In this document: positions 23,635 to 35,345 of the stretch, piece by piece
How the letters are laid out: each line of letters opens with the position of its first letter
How positions within the stretch are numbered: position 1 is the first letter of the stretch
Notes under the pieces: generated by a model
What the model was told of the DNA's origin: nothing
The model's database searches: none
What the model saw: the letters and a program-made list of their open reading frames with translations, nothing else
Translations under genes and position numbers: made by a program
Assembly: GCA_039720395.1 (NCBI GenBank)
Contig: CM077823.1
Coordinates: 11,302,107 to 11,366,106 of the forward strand
Length of the DNA stretch: 64,000 bases
Reading direction: 5' to 3'
DNA from: Liquidambar formosana
Lineage: Eukaryota > Streptophyta > Magnoliopsida > Saxifragales > Altingiaceae

Positions 23635-24741
23635 TCTCCTTTAAAACAAATTTTCTTTTTAGAAGATGCCCAAATTTTTTTTTTTTTTTTTACTTTTTAA
23701 AAAAAAAAAAAAAAGAAAAAAAACAAGGTCCATGATTGCATTTTGTACAAAAGGGTTCAATCTTATAGGGCATGCCCCTAGTTAGACAATTTAACCTTAA
23801 ATGGACTTTAGGTCCAAGGTTGAAATGACATCCTAAAGGTAGAGAATAAACACTTAACCTTAGACCTTAGCCATTAACCACAATTAAAACAATTAAGCAC
23901 TCACATTTCCCAAGATTATGACAACATGGTGATGCAACCACTAATGGTGGACAAAAGAACTAGGCTCAGACTTAACATGCCCCTAGTTGGACGCTTCATC
24001 CTTAAAGGTGCCCCTTGGGGCAAGGAATAAAGTGACATACTAAGGGTATGTAGACCTATTAATTTTAGAGTCATGTTACCCATTAGAATTAACCACCCAC
24101 TCAGGATTCATTCATAATCCCAAACGCATTCAAGAGCAAGAACCTGGATCACTGTATTAATGGCTTGTTTCACCTTCCCAAAGAACCATGACATGAATTG
24201 CATTGCCATTCATTCCATTCGCATTCATTCCCATAACACACATTCATGCCACACATACATTCATTCCATACACACATACATTTAAACACCCATCCACTCT
24301 GTACCTGCATTCATTCCACAAGCATGGTGACTTTAAACTAGGCGAGTTCATGTGTCCTAGACAGTCCACTATATGCACTAAAAAGGGTAGGATAGTGTCT
24401 CCTGCTTGCTTGAATCAACTATATACCTATCACGTGTGGCATGAGGGATGTTGCGTGAGTTAAGTGGTACGTGTTGATCCATTTAATATACCCAAGGGTA
24501 AAACCCAAGGGTACGTGGCAAGAGGAGTTGATAGCTTCGCAAACATGACACGCAAGAACGAAGGGAACCGGGGTCAAGGCTAAGCCAATTAGAAAAGGCA
24601 ATGATACATCGACCTATCATTCAAATGCAATTGCGCACACAATGCAATAAAATAAACACACATTCAAGCATATACAAGTGATTGATTTTAATTTAAGTAA
24701 TTAAATTAGCCCATGTAAATTACTTGAGTCTAGTCCACTAA
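23635..24741 (-). other. E2 5' leader
   Basis: This is non-coding sequence between PBS and gag. It has a T-run/A-run fold at about 23677-23720 and CATTCATTCC-type short repeats at 24200-24310. The segment at 24350-24550 matches the E1 leader (32570-32770), including ATACCCAAGGGTA and GGCAAGAG. Conservation in a leader suggests a packaging or translation role, which is inference. Confidence 0.65.
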
Positions 24742-24759
24742 TCCCCAGTGGAGTCGCTA
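24742..24759 (-). promoter_or_regulatory. E2 primer-binding site
   Basis: The minus strand reads TAGCGACTCCACTGGGGA three bases after the 5' LTR. It is one base different from E1's TGGCGACTCCACTGGGGA. This type of PBS is used by Tat elements. The tRNA (probably Arg) should be assigned by a search. Confidence 0.8.
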
Positions 24760-26790
24760 GATTGTGAACCACGGGTTTCGATCTGGGAGGAAAGGAAAAC
24801 CCTTCTTTTAAAAAGACTTGTAGAGATTTAAATTAATAAAAATTTGGTTTTTAAAAGGTTCACAAAAACAATCAAACAAGGAGTCGCCCACCTCATTCTT
24901 AGGAAAAGGGGAAAACTATAAAAACAGTTTTTAAAAGAAAACCTTTCAAAACAAACCACATGACTCTGATCAAGGAAAAACAGGTCTATCAAAACAAGAG
25001 AGGATTCGGAGACTAAGTTACGATATGGGAAGGTTCTAGGAAACATCCTATAGGAACCCATATCGCCTCAAAATGGGTCTCTGAATTTATATGGGCTATT
25101 TCAATCACTTCCTAATTAGTCACCATGCATATGTAAAGAATCATCCATAATCATTCATTCATTCATAAACATCCATAAAGCAATAAACATCCGCCAAGCA
25201 TGTAAACATCCATGAACAAATAAAAGAGATATGGAAAGCAGGTAAGAGAGACGGAGCATAAGAAACAGATCCATCCTACTCCTCTAGCAAATATGTGATG
25301 GATAAATGAATAAGCATGGATCCATCCTACTCCTCTAACAAATATGCGATGGACAAATGGATAAGAAAGAAAAAGAAAACCTAGGATACTTAGTATCCTA
25401 GGGCGGACTTGAACATCAAGTGAGCGCCTACGTACCTTACATACAAAGATGCAAGGATCAAAGTCCACGTAGTTCAATTAAGAAGGGGTTACTCCCTTTA
25501 CAATGAATTATAAACCCTAAGTTTCCAACCTAAGAAAGGTTTTAAAAACTTAGGAGTTTCCAAAAATAGTTTGAGAAAACGTAAGAATTTGAGAAAGAAT
25601 AGAATTTTAACTCAAATAGATTTCTAAAATGATTTGAATTCAAAAGAAAATAGAACTCCAAATAAAACAGAATTTGAGAGAGTTGGAAACTTAGAACTTC
25701 TAATCCCAAGTAAAGACAATAACCCTAAGGGGGAGAAGAGAACAATTCACAAAAAATCTTACCATGAACTACTTACCATATGCAAATTATTTCGAAACAT
25801 CGAGAAAATACCAATTAATCACCCCATGTATTCTATAGGGCAATTATTAAGCTCAAACCAACCATATTCATGCTCAAATCATCATTAGAAGACCTAATTC
25901 AAATCTGGACAGGATGCTAAACATGCATATAATGACCTAATACTCATGCAAAGAACAAAAATCAAAAGAGAAACAAAACCTAATATACTCCTATATGCTC
26001 TAAACACCCTAACATGCATAAAACTATCAAAAACATGCTAAATATGAATTACCATGATGAAAATATCATATGACGATTCAAAACATGAAAATAAAATCTA
26101 ACATGATGTTTTAGGTAAGTATTTTATGTAAGAATGTGAAATAATCATCCTTACGATGAGCTTTCTTAAGTAAAACTATCCGGAGATAATTTTACGTAGA
26201 AACCACTCTGCATGAATGATTTCTTCACATATCCTATGTAAAATATATACCTAAGAATGCAAAGAAATTCACAGTGTACTTAAACACACTCCAGAAAGCA
26301 CCTATGCACAACCTCACCCTCTAAGGCTGATAATTATTCTCAAAAAGAATAATCATCCATACACCTATGAAGATGAGACTTACACAGCAAGTGTCCTATA
26401 CAAAAGATGCTTAAAATCATGCATATAATTGAACCATGAAGAGAAAACGGCCTAAACACATCAACTAATTTTCTGTGCAAAACGTACCTCTATCCTTAAG
26501 AGAGAAACTATCCTAACAGTAAGCAATTCGCAATCCTATTCCACTAGTATGCTTTCACATCATATTTTAATCATATACACTCTTAAATATAGAGTATATA
26601 TGATTCCTAATTCAATTCTAAGCCATAACTATGTAGAGAATGGGGTAGAAGAAGAAGGAATCGTAAAAGGATGTAAAGGAGACTTACAACAAAGCCTCCT
26701 CCAAGTGATATGGGTGTGCGCAAATTCGTTCTCCCTAGCTCTCTTATGAATATGAAGTGTCAAAAGTCCCCTATGCTGATGAATGAGCCT

Positions 26791-26800
26791 CTATTTATAG
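26791..26800 (-). promoter_or_regulatory. TATA-like box of LTR A2
   Basis: CTATAAATAG on the minus strand, about 200 bp downstream of the palindrome at 26997-27075. Confidence 0.5.
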
Positions 26801-26996
26801 CCAACCAACCATATGAACCAATGGTTGAGATTAATTCACCATAAAACCAATCTAAGGCTATTATTAAATCCCCTAGATGTTGGATAACTCAAAATCACAT
26901 CCCAATAGGTTTAAAACACTTTTGGAAGAAGGAAATTCGGAGTAAAAGAGTCCAAAACCGTCAAAACTTCAAAATAGGACAAAACAACACGGAGCT

Positions 26997-27075
26997 CTTG
27001 GGTGACCGGTTGGTCCCAACCAGTCCAACTGGTTAGTGAACCGGTCTAACCGGTTGAGCCCAACCGGTCACCCGA
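26997..27075. repeat. 79-base imperfect palindrome in U3 of LTR A2
   Basis: It is the counterpart of 17904-17983, with arm ends CTTGGGTGACCGG and CCGGTCACCCGAA. Its interior differs by compensating-looking changes toward AACCGGTT words. Confidence 0.75.
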
Positions 27076-27719
27076 AACAAAACTCAGGTTTCCAAGTTTT
27101 TGAGGATTTCTGACCCGTTTCGGACTCCTAACTTCAAACGGACTTAAATTCTTCAATTTAACTCTAATTTGAGTGATTCAAAAGCCAAAATTTCAGGGAT
27201 TCAATGGAGAATAAGGTTAGAATATTCTTGGACCAAAAATCCCTGACCACGGTCAAGTGGCTGGGTTTTCAAGAGGCGGTTAACCGAAAAATGGTAAATT
27301 AGCCATAGAGTAATATGATGAACCAATCCAAAACCTATTCAACAATTAAATTGGCACTTTAATTAGGCTTATTACATCATTTTAAGATCAATGGAACAAC
27401 CCGGAACAGGTTTCGAAGTCAATTGGAAAACATACGAAGTAAAAGATGAAATTGCCCTTCAAGTCGTAAAAGTTCTAATTAACTATCCAAACCTATCTGG
27501 AATTGAACCAAATTTGACACACATATTCAAAATGATCTAGAAACTAAATGCAAGCGATGGGACTCAGCAATGAAATGAAAACATGCATGCAATAATAACC
27601 TATTCTCCTAAGGCTTAAAAGGGCAAAAGTGTCCTTTAAGGTTTAAGGACTCCTAAATGTTTCTAAACCTAACCAAATGCTATCATGAACTTATGGGGGG
27701 TGAAAATGGGGTGTCTACA

Positions 27720-27724
27720 AAACC
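27720..27724. repeat. target-site duplication AAACC (right of E2)
   Basis: Identical to 12810-12814. The RT frame resumes after it. Confidence 0.9.
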
Positions 27725-28793
27725 ATAGTCAGATTGGCGATAAACCGGCTTATGTATTGAATTCTCCCTAGAAAGCCCCAGATCTGCTTTTCAGTTCTTG
27801 GTGGCTCCATCTCTGTGATAGCTTTTATCTTTCCTGGATCAACTTCAATTCCTCTTTGAGTGATCATGAAACTTAGCAATTTTCCTGCGGTGACTCCAAA
27901 GGCACATTTCTGAGGATTCAATGGAAAGTTGTACTTCTTTGCTCGTTCTAGGAACTTCTCCAATGCAGTGAAATGTCCTTCCCGGTCTACAAATTTGACT
28001 ATCATGTCATCTACATACACCTCTACTTCTTTATGGATCATATCGTGCAATAGGGTCGTAGCAGCTCTTTGGTAAGTAACCCCGACGTTTCTCAAGCCAA
28101 AAGGCATTACCTTTTAGCAATACGTCCCCCATTATGTGATAAAAGCCATCATTTCCTTGTCTTGAGGTGCCATTTTTATTTGGTTGTAACCAGAAAACCC
28201 GTCCATGAAGGAAAAAAGAGCATGGCCTGCTGTACTGTCTACCAACACATCAATATGCGGTGAAGGGAAATCATCTTTAGGGCTTGCAGCATTAAGGTCA
28301 CAAAAGTCCACACACATTCGCATTTTCCCATCTTTTTTCGGCACAAGCACTATGTTAGACAACCATTCAGGGTACTCCACAACTTGGAGGAACCCTGCGT
28401 CTAATTGCTTAGTCACCTCTTATTTTACTTTCAAAGCCCATTCTACTTTATTGGCTTTTTAGTGGGATTAGTGGGGATGTAATGTTGCACAATATCTAGA
28501 TCAATGCCGGGCATGTCTTCATAAGACCATGCAAAGGCTTCTATATTGGCTTTTAGAAGTATTATAAATTTTTCTTTTTCAATAGGCGAGAGAGTTATCC
28601 CAATTTTAATTATCCTTGGCAATTCATCTGTCCCTAGATTAATTGATTCCAATTCATCCATGTTAGGTTCGGTAACACCCCTTTTCCTTTGCTCGACGAG
28701 CTCCGGAGGGACGTTATTCCTAGGATCTATATCCATGCCATAAATATCTATAGAAGAGAGAAAGGAAACACTGCAAATAATGAAAAGAGACAT
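27725..28793 (-). pseudogene. E1 reverse transcriptase
   Basis: This is the palm and fingers of a gypsy RT. Frame 28793-28443 holds the upstream region ending IVQHYIPTNP. Frame 28416-28132 holds AGFLQVVEYPEWLSNIVLV, then KMRMCVDFCDLN and the first catalytic Asp in FSFMDGFSGYNQI. Frame 28107-27715 holds MPFGLRNVGVTYQR, the catalytic YVDDMIV, NPQKCAFGV and the LLSFMITQRGIEVDP block. It makes element cDNA from RNA. Frames are separated by stops at 28416-28443 and 28107-28132. E2 splits the thumb and connection region, and the remainder lies at 12352-12809. Confidence 0.9.
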
Positions 28794-28997
28794 ACTTTAT
28801 TAACTGAACTAACAAAGACAAAGAAAAGAAAGCATATGTGCCACAACTAGGAAACGACTCCTAACTCCATAAGTTAGGCTAGGCGGACACATTTTAATTT
28901 GGAAAGAACAACTAGATAATACTACTAAAGGAACCTACAAGCCACTATCAGGTAGGCCAAGATCCTCGCCCTCAAGAATTTCTGTAATGGCACCCTC

Positions 28998-29701
28998 TTA
29001 AAGATACCAATTAGGGAGTGGCATGGTTGCATGGTGGATTGAAGAACACTCAAAATCCGATTCCTCCAAAGCAAGTACCATATCTTGAAACATTGTGATC
29101 ATGGCTTCCGAATCCATCTGTTCTGCCCAGTCCTCGTTCTTCTTTTCCCAATAGTCATCATTGATCGCTTTATCATCAACCATTGTAGCAGTGATTGGGT
29201 ACAACTCGGTGAAGAATATCTCGAACCCTGGAATTTTCATCTTGGTTGCTTTGTCAATGGACGGTTCAGAGAATCCACAGAACAGAAAATCCTCTCCTTT
29301 CTTGACAAAGTAGCCATTCAAGGCAGGTCTGTATGGTGAGATTCTAATATCTGGCACTCTCCCTTCTGCTTTTGCTTTGATCTTCTCTCTGTTTCTCTGC
29401 AACATCTCCATATGGTCCTTTTTAGAATGCTCATACCCCAAATCGAAGGTATAGGTAACAATGCGGCTCTGGATGGATAGTGTTATCCCTGCTGACGGCG
29501 TCCTAGTCTCATGCCTAGGAAGAAATTCATCTTCTTCATTATGTTCCCAACATGCAAATTTCCATGAGGGCAAAAGTCAAGAGGTATCAACTCTCTCTGT
29601 TTCGACTCTTTCTCTATGCACTGAACATACTCGAACCCTGTCAACGGTACTCTAACAAGCTCGGGCTTGATCTCATAAATGGGTACCCCTGACAACTTCA
29701 A
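28998..29701 (-). pseudogene. E1 protease-RT linker region
   Basis: Two overlapping frames (29701-29483 and 29573-28998) give an acidic, charged segment with blocks FVKKGEDFLFCGFSEP and KIPGFEIFFTEL, and a DDYWEKKNEDWAEQMD stretch. This position and composition match the poorly defined linker between protease and RT in Tat-type polyproteins. No catalytic motif is seen and no function can be assigned. A frameshift lies near 29530. Confidence 0.6.
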
Positions 29702-29794
29702 TTCATAATCACCTTGGAATGTGACAATGGCCCCCTCATAAGGGAATTTTACTTTTTAGTGCAACAAAGAAGGGACAGTCCCTGCAGGATGAAT

Positions 29795-30169
29795 CTAAGG
29801 TCTCCCTAACAAGAGATTGAAGCATGACGGGATATCCAACACTTGGAACTCCAATTTGAATTCTGTAGGCCCCATAATCAATAGCAAAGTGACCACACCA
29901 ATCATCTCTCTACGGGTGTTATCATAGGCTCTCACTGTTTGCCTAGATAGCATGAAGTCGGTAGGATCCAATCCCAAAACAGTGGCAATTCTGAGAGGGC
30001 ACACATTATGAGCGGAACCATTATCAATTAAAACCGTAGGAACTCTCCTTCCCACGGAGTCAACAGTGATGTACATGGCTTGTGAATGGCTAGGTCCACT
30101 TTTAGGTAGGCCTGCTTCTAAGAACACAATGGTTGAGTTCTTTGAGGTTGGGTTCACCAAGTTCACCAA
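29795..30169 (-). pseudogene. E1 aspartic protease
   Basis: A 125-residue open frame contains the retropepsin active site in VPTVLIDNGSAHNVCPL (D-N-G), preceded by GPSHSQAMYITVDS. It is followed by VRAYDNTRREMIG and the LGRP end (SCFNLLLGRP) that closes the domain. It is nearly full length. It would release mature gag and pol proteins in the virus-like particle. Confidence 0.85.
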
Positions 30170-30202
30170 ATTTTCTAGAGATGTGTCAACAGGAACCTAT
30201 AT

Positions 30203-30655
30203 CTAGTTAAGCAATTTCAAGACTGTCTGCCTGTGCTTGTATGAGGCTATAAGCAAACCCCATATAGTGATGTTCACATTAGTCTTTTTCAATTGCCTAA
30301 GCACTTCATCCTCCTCTTCTTGCAGGTCAAGGTGGCGATTACCTTCCAATTCTCCCAACAGATTATCAGACTTTAAGTGTGGAGGTTTGAAATGGCAACC
30401 TCCTCTAGTTATGTGTTCCACCTCATCATCGCTCATCCACATATCATCAATCTCACCCATGTCACCCATGAGATCATCCCATGTGATCATATCGATTTCT
30501 TCCATTTGAACTTCATTTGGTAACTCATCCCATCCTATGGGGACTATAGGCTCATTAGGGGTGGGTTCGGGGTAGAGTACATAATAATCGAACTTTCCGG
30601 ATGACTCTCCCAGCAAACCCACTTTAGGATCTCTCGCCTCAAACCTTTCTTTCAA
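30203..30655 (-). pseudogene. E1 gag-protease linker
   Basis: A 150-residue frame rich in Asp/Glu (WDDLMGDMGEIDDMWMSDDE) ends with EDEVLRQLKKTNVNITIWG and LIASYKHRQTVLKLLN, the conserved block directly upstream of protease in this lineage. No enzymatic motif is visible. A stop and short gap separate it from protease. Confidence 0.7.
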
Positions 30656-30708
30656 TTATTGCTGATGGATTTCTTTGGCATTACCAAAACCTTTTGGTCA
30701 ATAAGGTC

Positions 30709-32294
30709 TTAAACCACATTTTTCAGTATGACACAATTCTCCGTATTATGCTCGGGTGCACGATGGTACAAGCAGAATTGGTGAGGAGTCGAAGGTCTTG
30801 GCTTTGGATGGTGTGGCATTATGAGGCCTTTATCGTAACATTGGTGGAAAACTTGAGTCAAGATCATGGGAAGTGGTATGTATTGCCTTATGGGTTGATG
30901 GGATTGGGACGAGCCAAGCTCGATGGCATTTATGTTGTTGGGAGGAGGTACATTGTAAGTAGGGAGGGGATTTCGGGTGACATTTGGGTAATTTGGTGCA
31001 GTGGGTGGTGAAATGATCTGCTTATCAAGCAAATCTTGGATCTCATGGCAGAGGCGATAGCAACGGTTGGTTTGGTGGCTTTTGGTTTGGTGGAACTTGC
31101 AATACTCATTTTCATTGTAGTTCTTGAGCAATGGGTTTGGTGGAGGCCTTGGGTCAAGGTGTTTCAAAAGGTCACAGCTTTTTAGCTTTTCAAAGACTCT
31201 TTCGAGTGGCATATATAGCGAGGTGAAGTGGAGTTATTTAGGGAAAAAGGGTGAGCGGGTTGGGTTATGGTATTGACCTCGGCATTGGTTTTTCCCCTAA
31301 AATTTGTCATTCGACTCCTTTGGACCTCCTTCGTTTTGATTGTTCCATCAGCAATGGCATCTTTAACCTGTATACCAGCCCCAATGAGAGCCTTGAAGTT
31401 CGAAAAGTAGTGAGCAAAGAGGTGCTTGTGATATACGGGCAACAAATTCTTCACCACCAACTGAATCTGATCTTCCTCATTCGGTCTATCTGTTATTTTG
31501 GAAGCTTTTTGTCTCCACCTAGTGATGAAGGCAAAGAAAGTCTCGTTTACCCCTTACTTAGTAGTTTCCAAGTCCCTTATTGTGACGTCCACTTCGGTGT
31601 TATACTTATAGTGGTTCGTGAATGCATTGCATACATCCTCCTAAGTCTTAGTTTGATTTTCCTCCAGTGACAAAAACCATTTTAAAGCAGAACTCGCTAA
31701 TGACTTGTGAAACATTTGAGCCAATAACTCATCGTTCGCCCCTCGTGGGTGCATAGCTCGCACATACATCTTAAGGTGGGTCTTAGGATAGCCTATCCCA
31801 TCGAATTTTTTCGATTTTGGCATCTTGAACTGTAGTGGAATGCGAGCCTTTGGGAACAAGGACAAAGTACGGATGTCCACCATATCATTAGATTTGCGGA
31901 TTCCCTTTAAAGTTCGCTCTAAAGCCTTGACCTTGTTTGCCAGTATGGTTGAGTTCTCTGTTGATGTGGCTATGGTTTCCCTTTCCTTGGCCTTGGGTGG
32001 TTCTTCCCCCTCTCCTAATGGCTCCTCAACAGATTCGGAATCATTGGATCTTTGATTGTTGTCAGTGGCACGGGCCCTAGATTCAGGTTCAGAGATCTTT
32101 TGTTGAATGTCTTGAGCCATCTTGAGTGCAGTCTCGGATATCTGGGTGGTGTGGTCAAGCTTTTCCATCATAGCTTTCAAAGTGGCTTCAAGGTCGAAAC
32201 CCCGGTTGCTAGCTCTTTCCTTGGCCATGTGTGATTCGGTGACGGAATCAGTACTGACTAGGCGCCTTTGTTGATTACGGATCCAAGCCAGCAC
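30709..32294 (-). pseudogene. E1 gag
   Basis: Three frames make up a gag like that of E2. Frame 32294-31641 has the start MLAWIRNQQRRLVSTDS, an acidic linker, and LKGIRKSNDMVDIRTLS and HLKMYVRAMHPRGAND. A stop after ENQTKT precedes EDVCNAF. Frame 31460-31182 has VVKNLLPVYHKHLFAHYF. Frame 31212-30709 has LERVFEKLKSCDLL, a zinc-finger variant YCKFHQTKSHQTNRC, then HEIQDLLDKQIISPP and a second finger-like FCLYHRAPEHNTENC. At least one stop and two frameshifts are present. The C-terminal second finger is absent from E2. Confidence 0.85.
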
Positions 32295-32965
32295 GCTTCT
32301 CCATCTAGAATAAAGAAAACACTCAGTTTTTCAGCCTAAAGGTCCATCCTAAGCTTCCATAATTATTTCAAAACTTTTACATCGTACATGCTTAATTAGT
32401 TCCCTTAACCAATTACCCTTGCAGGGATCATGGGGAAGGGTACGTATTAAGGGTGTAAGATGCAAAGTTTCATTTAATTACCCACTTAATTAACAAAGCA
32501 TGGCAACACATCACAAACACGATAGCATATCATCACAACAATGTGTGTGCATATAGGTAATTCAATGATGTCCTAGAAGGCCCATTATATGCATTCTCTT
32601 CTTTTAAAAGGGTAGGCTAGGGTCATCAACTTTGCTTGTATTAATCTTTATACCTAACCACATGTGACATCAGGAATACCGCGTGGGTCTAGTAGTACGT
32701 GATTGATCCATTTGATATACCCAAGGGTACTTGGCAAGAGAGGTTTGATAGCTTCACCCAATACATGGAATCATGAAAACCAAGGTTGAACTAGGCTATC
32801 AGTTGGCAAGGATACATCAAGGGACAATCGAGTCATTATACAAAAATTGCACACACAATGCAATAAATGAAAGCACACAATCAGGCGGATGCAAGTGATT
32901 GATTTTATTTAAACAATAAGAAATTAATTTAGCCCAATCAAATTAAATGAGTCTAGCCTTCGATA
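32295..32965 (-). other. E1 5' leader
   Basis: Non-coding. The segment at 32570-32770 aligns by eye with the E2 leader at 24350-24550 (shared GGGTAGG, TATACCTA.C, GATCCATTT, ATACCCAAGGGTA and GCAAGAG words). No other feature was recognised. Confidence 0.6.
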
Positions 32966-32983
32966 TCCCCAGTGGAGTCGCCA
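32966..32983 (-). promoter_or_regulatory. E1 primer-binding site
   Basis: TGGCGACTCCACTGGGGA on the minus strand, three bases inside the 5' LTR end. Confidence 0.85.
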
Positions 32984-35070
32984 AATTGTGAACCCACGAA
33001 AAAAGCGCGCAGCCCACAAGGGTTTGGCAAAATAGGTGAAAGACAACAAATCGAAAGGAGTCGCCACCTCATTTTTTTAAGGAAAAGAGGAAAACCTTAA
33101 ATATGTTTTATTTTCAAAACCATATGACTCCATTTTAAAAAGAAAGGCAAAATCTTTAAAACCAGAAAATTGGATTCGGGGGCTAAGTTACGACGTGGGA
33201 AGGTTCTGGGCAAAGCCTATAGGTACCCACATCGCCCGAGTTGGTCTCTTAATTTGATTGGGCTAACTTAATGACTTATATTCATGCAAATCAATATCAA
33301 TCAATAAAATACAGCATGCATATCAATCACAAATCCATCCTACTCCTCTAACAATCATATTTGATAGACAAATTGACCCTAATCCACTAACAATCACAAG
33401 CATGAATCCATCCTACTCCACTAGCAATCATATGTGATGGATAAAAGGACAAAAGAAAAAGAAAAAGAAAAAGAGAACCTAGGATACTTAGTATCGTAGG
33501 GCGGACTTGAACATCAATTGAGCGCCTACGTACTATGTATGGAAATACATGGATTAAAGTCTACGTAGTTAAAAAAAAATAGGGTTAAATCCTAATAGAG
33601 ATTTATGGTAAAACTTAGGTTTCCTTCCATAGAAATTTTCAAAGACAAAAATGATTCTCAACAAAAATTCAATAGAAGATATAAACTTTTGAAAAAGGGG
33701 TGGAAAGAAACCCTAGAATTGACCATATCCCTTTATTAGACAATAACTCTAGGAGGGAGAAGAGAAAAAGAAAGAAAAGTGAATTAAGGCACTTCATACC
33801 CTACTTACCTTGTGCAATTTTTTCAAAGTGATAGCAAGCTTAAGCAATAACAACCTTATTTGCAATAAGGCAATTATCACACCTGTTTGCACCTTTACAA
33901 GTGCTCAAAATCATGCAAAAATAACAGAATACTAATCTGGACAGAACCATATCAAGACCTAAAATTATCCATTAATCATGCAAATAAGAAGAATAATGAA
34001 TAACTGAAAACCCTAACACAATCCTACATGCAATGACCTAACTAACATGCACAAAAACCTATAAAAACACACTAACAATCATGAGAGACCCTAATAATGT
34101 CCATAAAGATGATAGTAAAATCTATTCTAACCAAAAAGATGATATTTTATGTAAAATATGGCAAATGGCCTTCCTACGGCGAGTTTTCTTAAGCAAAATT
34201 ATCTTAAGATAATTTCACGTAAAAAAGTCGTTATGAGGAGGTGCAATCATCATTTCCTACGTAAAATATATATATTAGAACGCAATAGAAGTGATTTCAT
34301 GCTTAAACACGTCACAGAAAGCTCTCATGCAAAACCTTACTTAACAAAAAGGATAATTATCCTTAGAAAAGGATAATATCTCCAAAAACCCTATAAAATT
34401 CACTATATAAATGCAAACCTAGCATGATTCAACTATATGTAACATATATAGAATGACTATGATGAGAAACAACTCAAAAAGTTAAGCTAAACATGCCGTA
34501 CGAAGCTTGCGTGAATTTAGGGTTACCGAAACTCTAATTTCACAATTATGCCTAACAACCTATGAAACAACTCTAACATATGCTCAAATCATCATGAATA
34601 TCATTCATATTATATATATTAACTAATAGGAGCATCAACTTATGACAATTATCACAGCAACCAAGATATATGACCTATGCATGATTTAAGAAGATAAAAA
34701 GAGTAACGCTTTCTAAACCTTAGTAAACTAAAGTTTTTCAAGCATATAAAGTCATAAATCATCTTAAAATCATTCACATCACATCATAAAAGTATTGAAT
34801 TATCCTAACATGTGGAGCTACAACATGCACTAGAGCTAACATAGAAGAAGAAGGAGAAAGAGAAGAAGAGGAAGACCTATATTCAGCAATGGAAAGGGGT
34901 GTTTACCTCTTGTATAACCTCCCTTGCCTTCAAAATCCTTGTTCTCTTGCTTGCCTAGGGTTGAAGAGCCTCCTCTTGATGTCTTTCTAGCTCTCCAAAC
35001 TCAAAGCTCCCTCTCTTTCTAAGTATAAAGTGCAATTGTGGTCCCCTCTATATATTGAATATCATGTTCT

Positions 35071-35078
35071 TTATATAG
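35071..35078 (-). promoter_or_regulatory. TATA-like box of LTR C
   Basis: CTATATAA on the minus strand, about 190 bp downstream of the palindrome. Confidence 0.45.
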
Positions 35079-35264
35079 GGAATTGACCTCCCAAACCAGT
35101 GGCTAAGATTAATTCATTAAATAATGATCCTAGGGCTATTAGAGACTCTCTTGGTACTCAAACAACTCAAATTTACATAATTCTAGAAGGAAATAACTTG
35201 CAAAAGCGGAGGAATCCGTCACAGGAGGGCAAAAGGAGTCAGAAACCTATTCGAAGACAGACTC

Positions 35265-35345
35265 CTCGGGTGACCAACTAGGCCTGTACGATTAGCCGTC
35301 TGGGCCTAGACGGCCGACCGTCTAGCGTCGGACGGTTACCCGTGG
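35265..35345. repeat. 81-base imperfect palindrome in U3 of LTR C
   Basis: The arm ends are CTCGGGTGACC and GGTTACCCGTG. The interior has GACGGCC/GGCCTAG and TAGCCGTC/GACCGTCTA inverted words. Confidence 0.7.

Larger units (their letters stand above)
12815..27719 (-). mobile_element. E2: complete gag-only (pol-less) Tat-type retrotransposon
   Basis: Two LTRs (24763-27719 and 12815-18626, the latter split by B2), a PBS (24742-24759), a PPT (18627-18637) and AAACC duplications define a full-length element on the minus strand. Between the LTRs lie a leader, gag (23634-22181) and a 3.5-kb non-coding 3' region with tandem repeats. No protease, RT, RNase H or integrase frame is present. E2 is therefore non-autonomous, of the kind called TR-GAG or gag-bearing LARD. 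Its gag and leader resemble those of E1. The LTRs look a few percent different by eye, so insertion was fairly recent compared with the other relics. Confidence 0.9.
24763..27719 (-). mobile_element. E2 5' LTR (A2), 2,957 bp
   Basis: It starts TGTAGACACCCCATTTT on the minus strand and ends GTGGTTCACA beside the PBS. A TATA-like CTATAAATAG is at 26791-26800 and the U3 palindrome is at 26997-27075. Compared with A1 it lacks about 74 bp at about 26694, a deletion flanked by AAAGC repeats. Confidence 0.9.

Noticed and set aside
24203..24463. His/Thr/Pro-rich frame resembling a small secreted protein
   Set aside because: It is produced by CATTCATTCC-type short repeats in the E2 leader.
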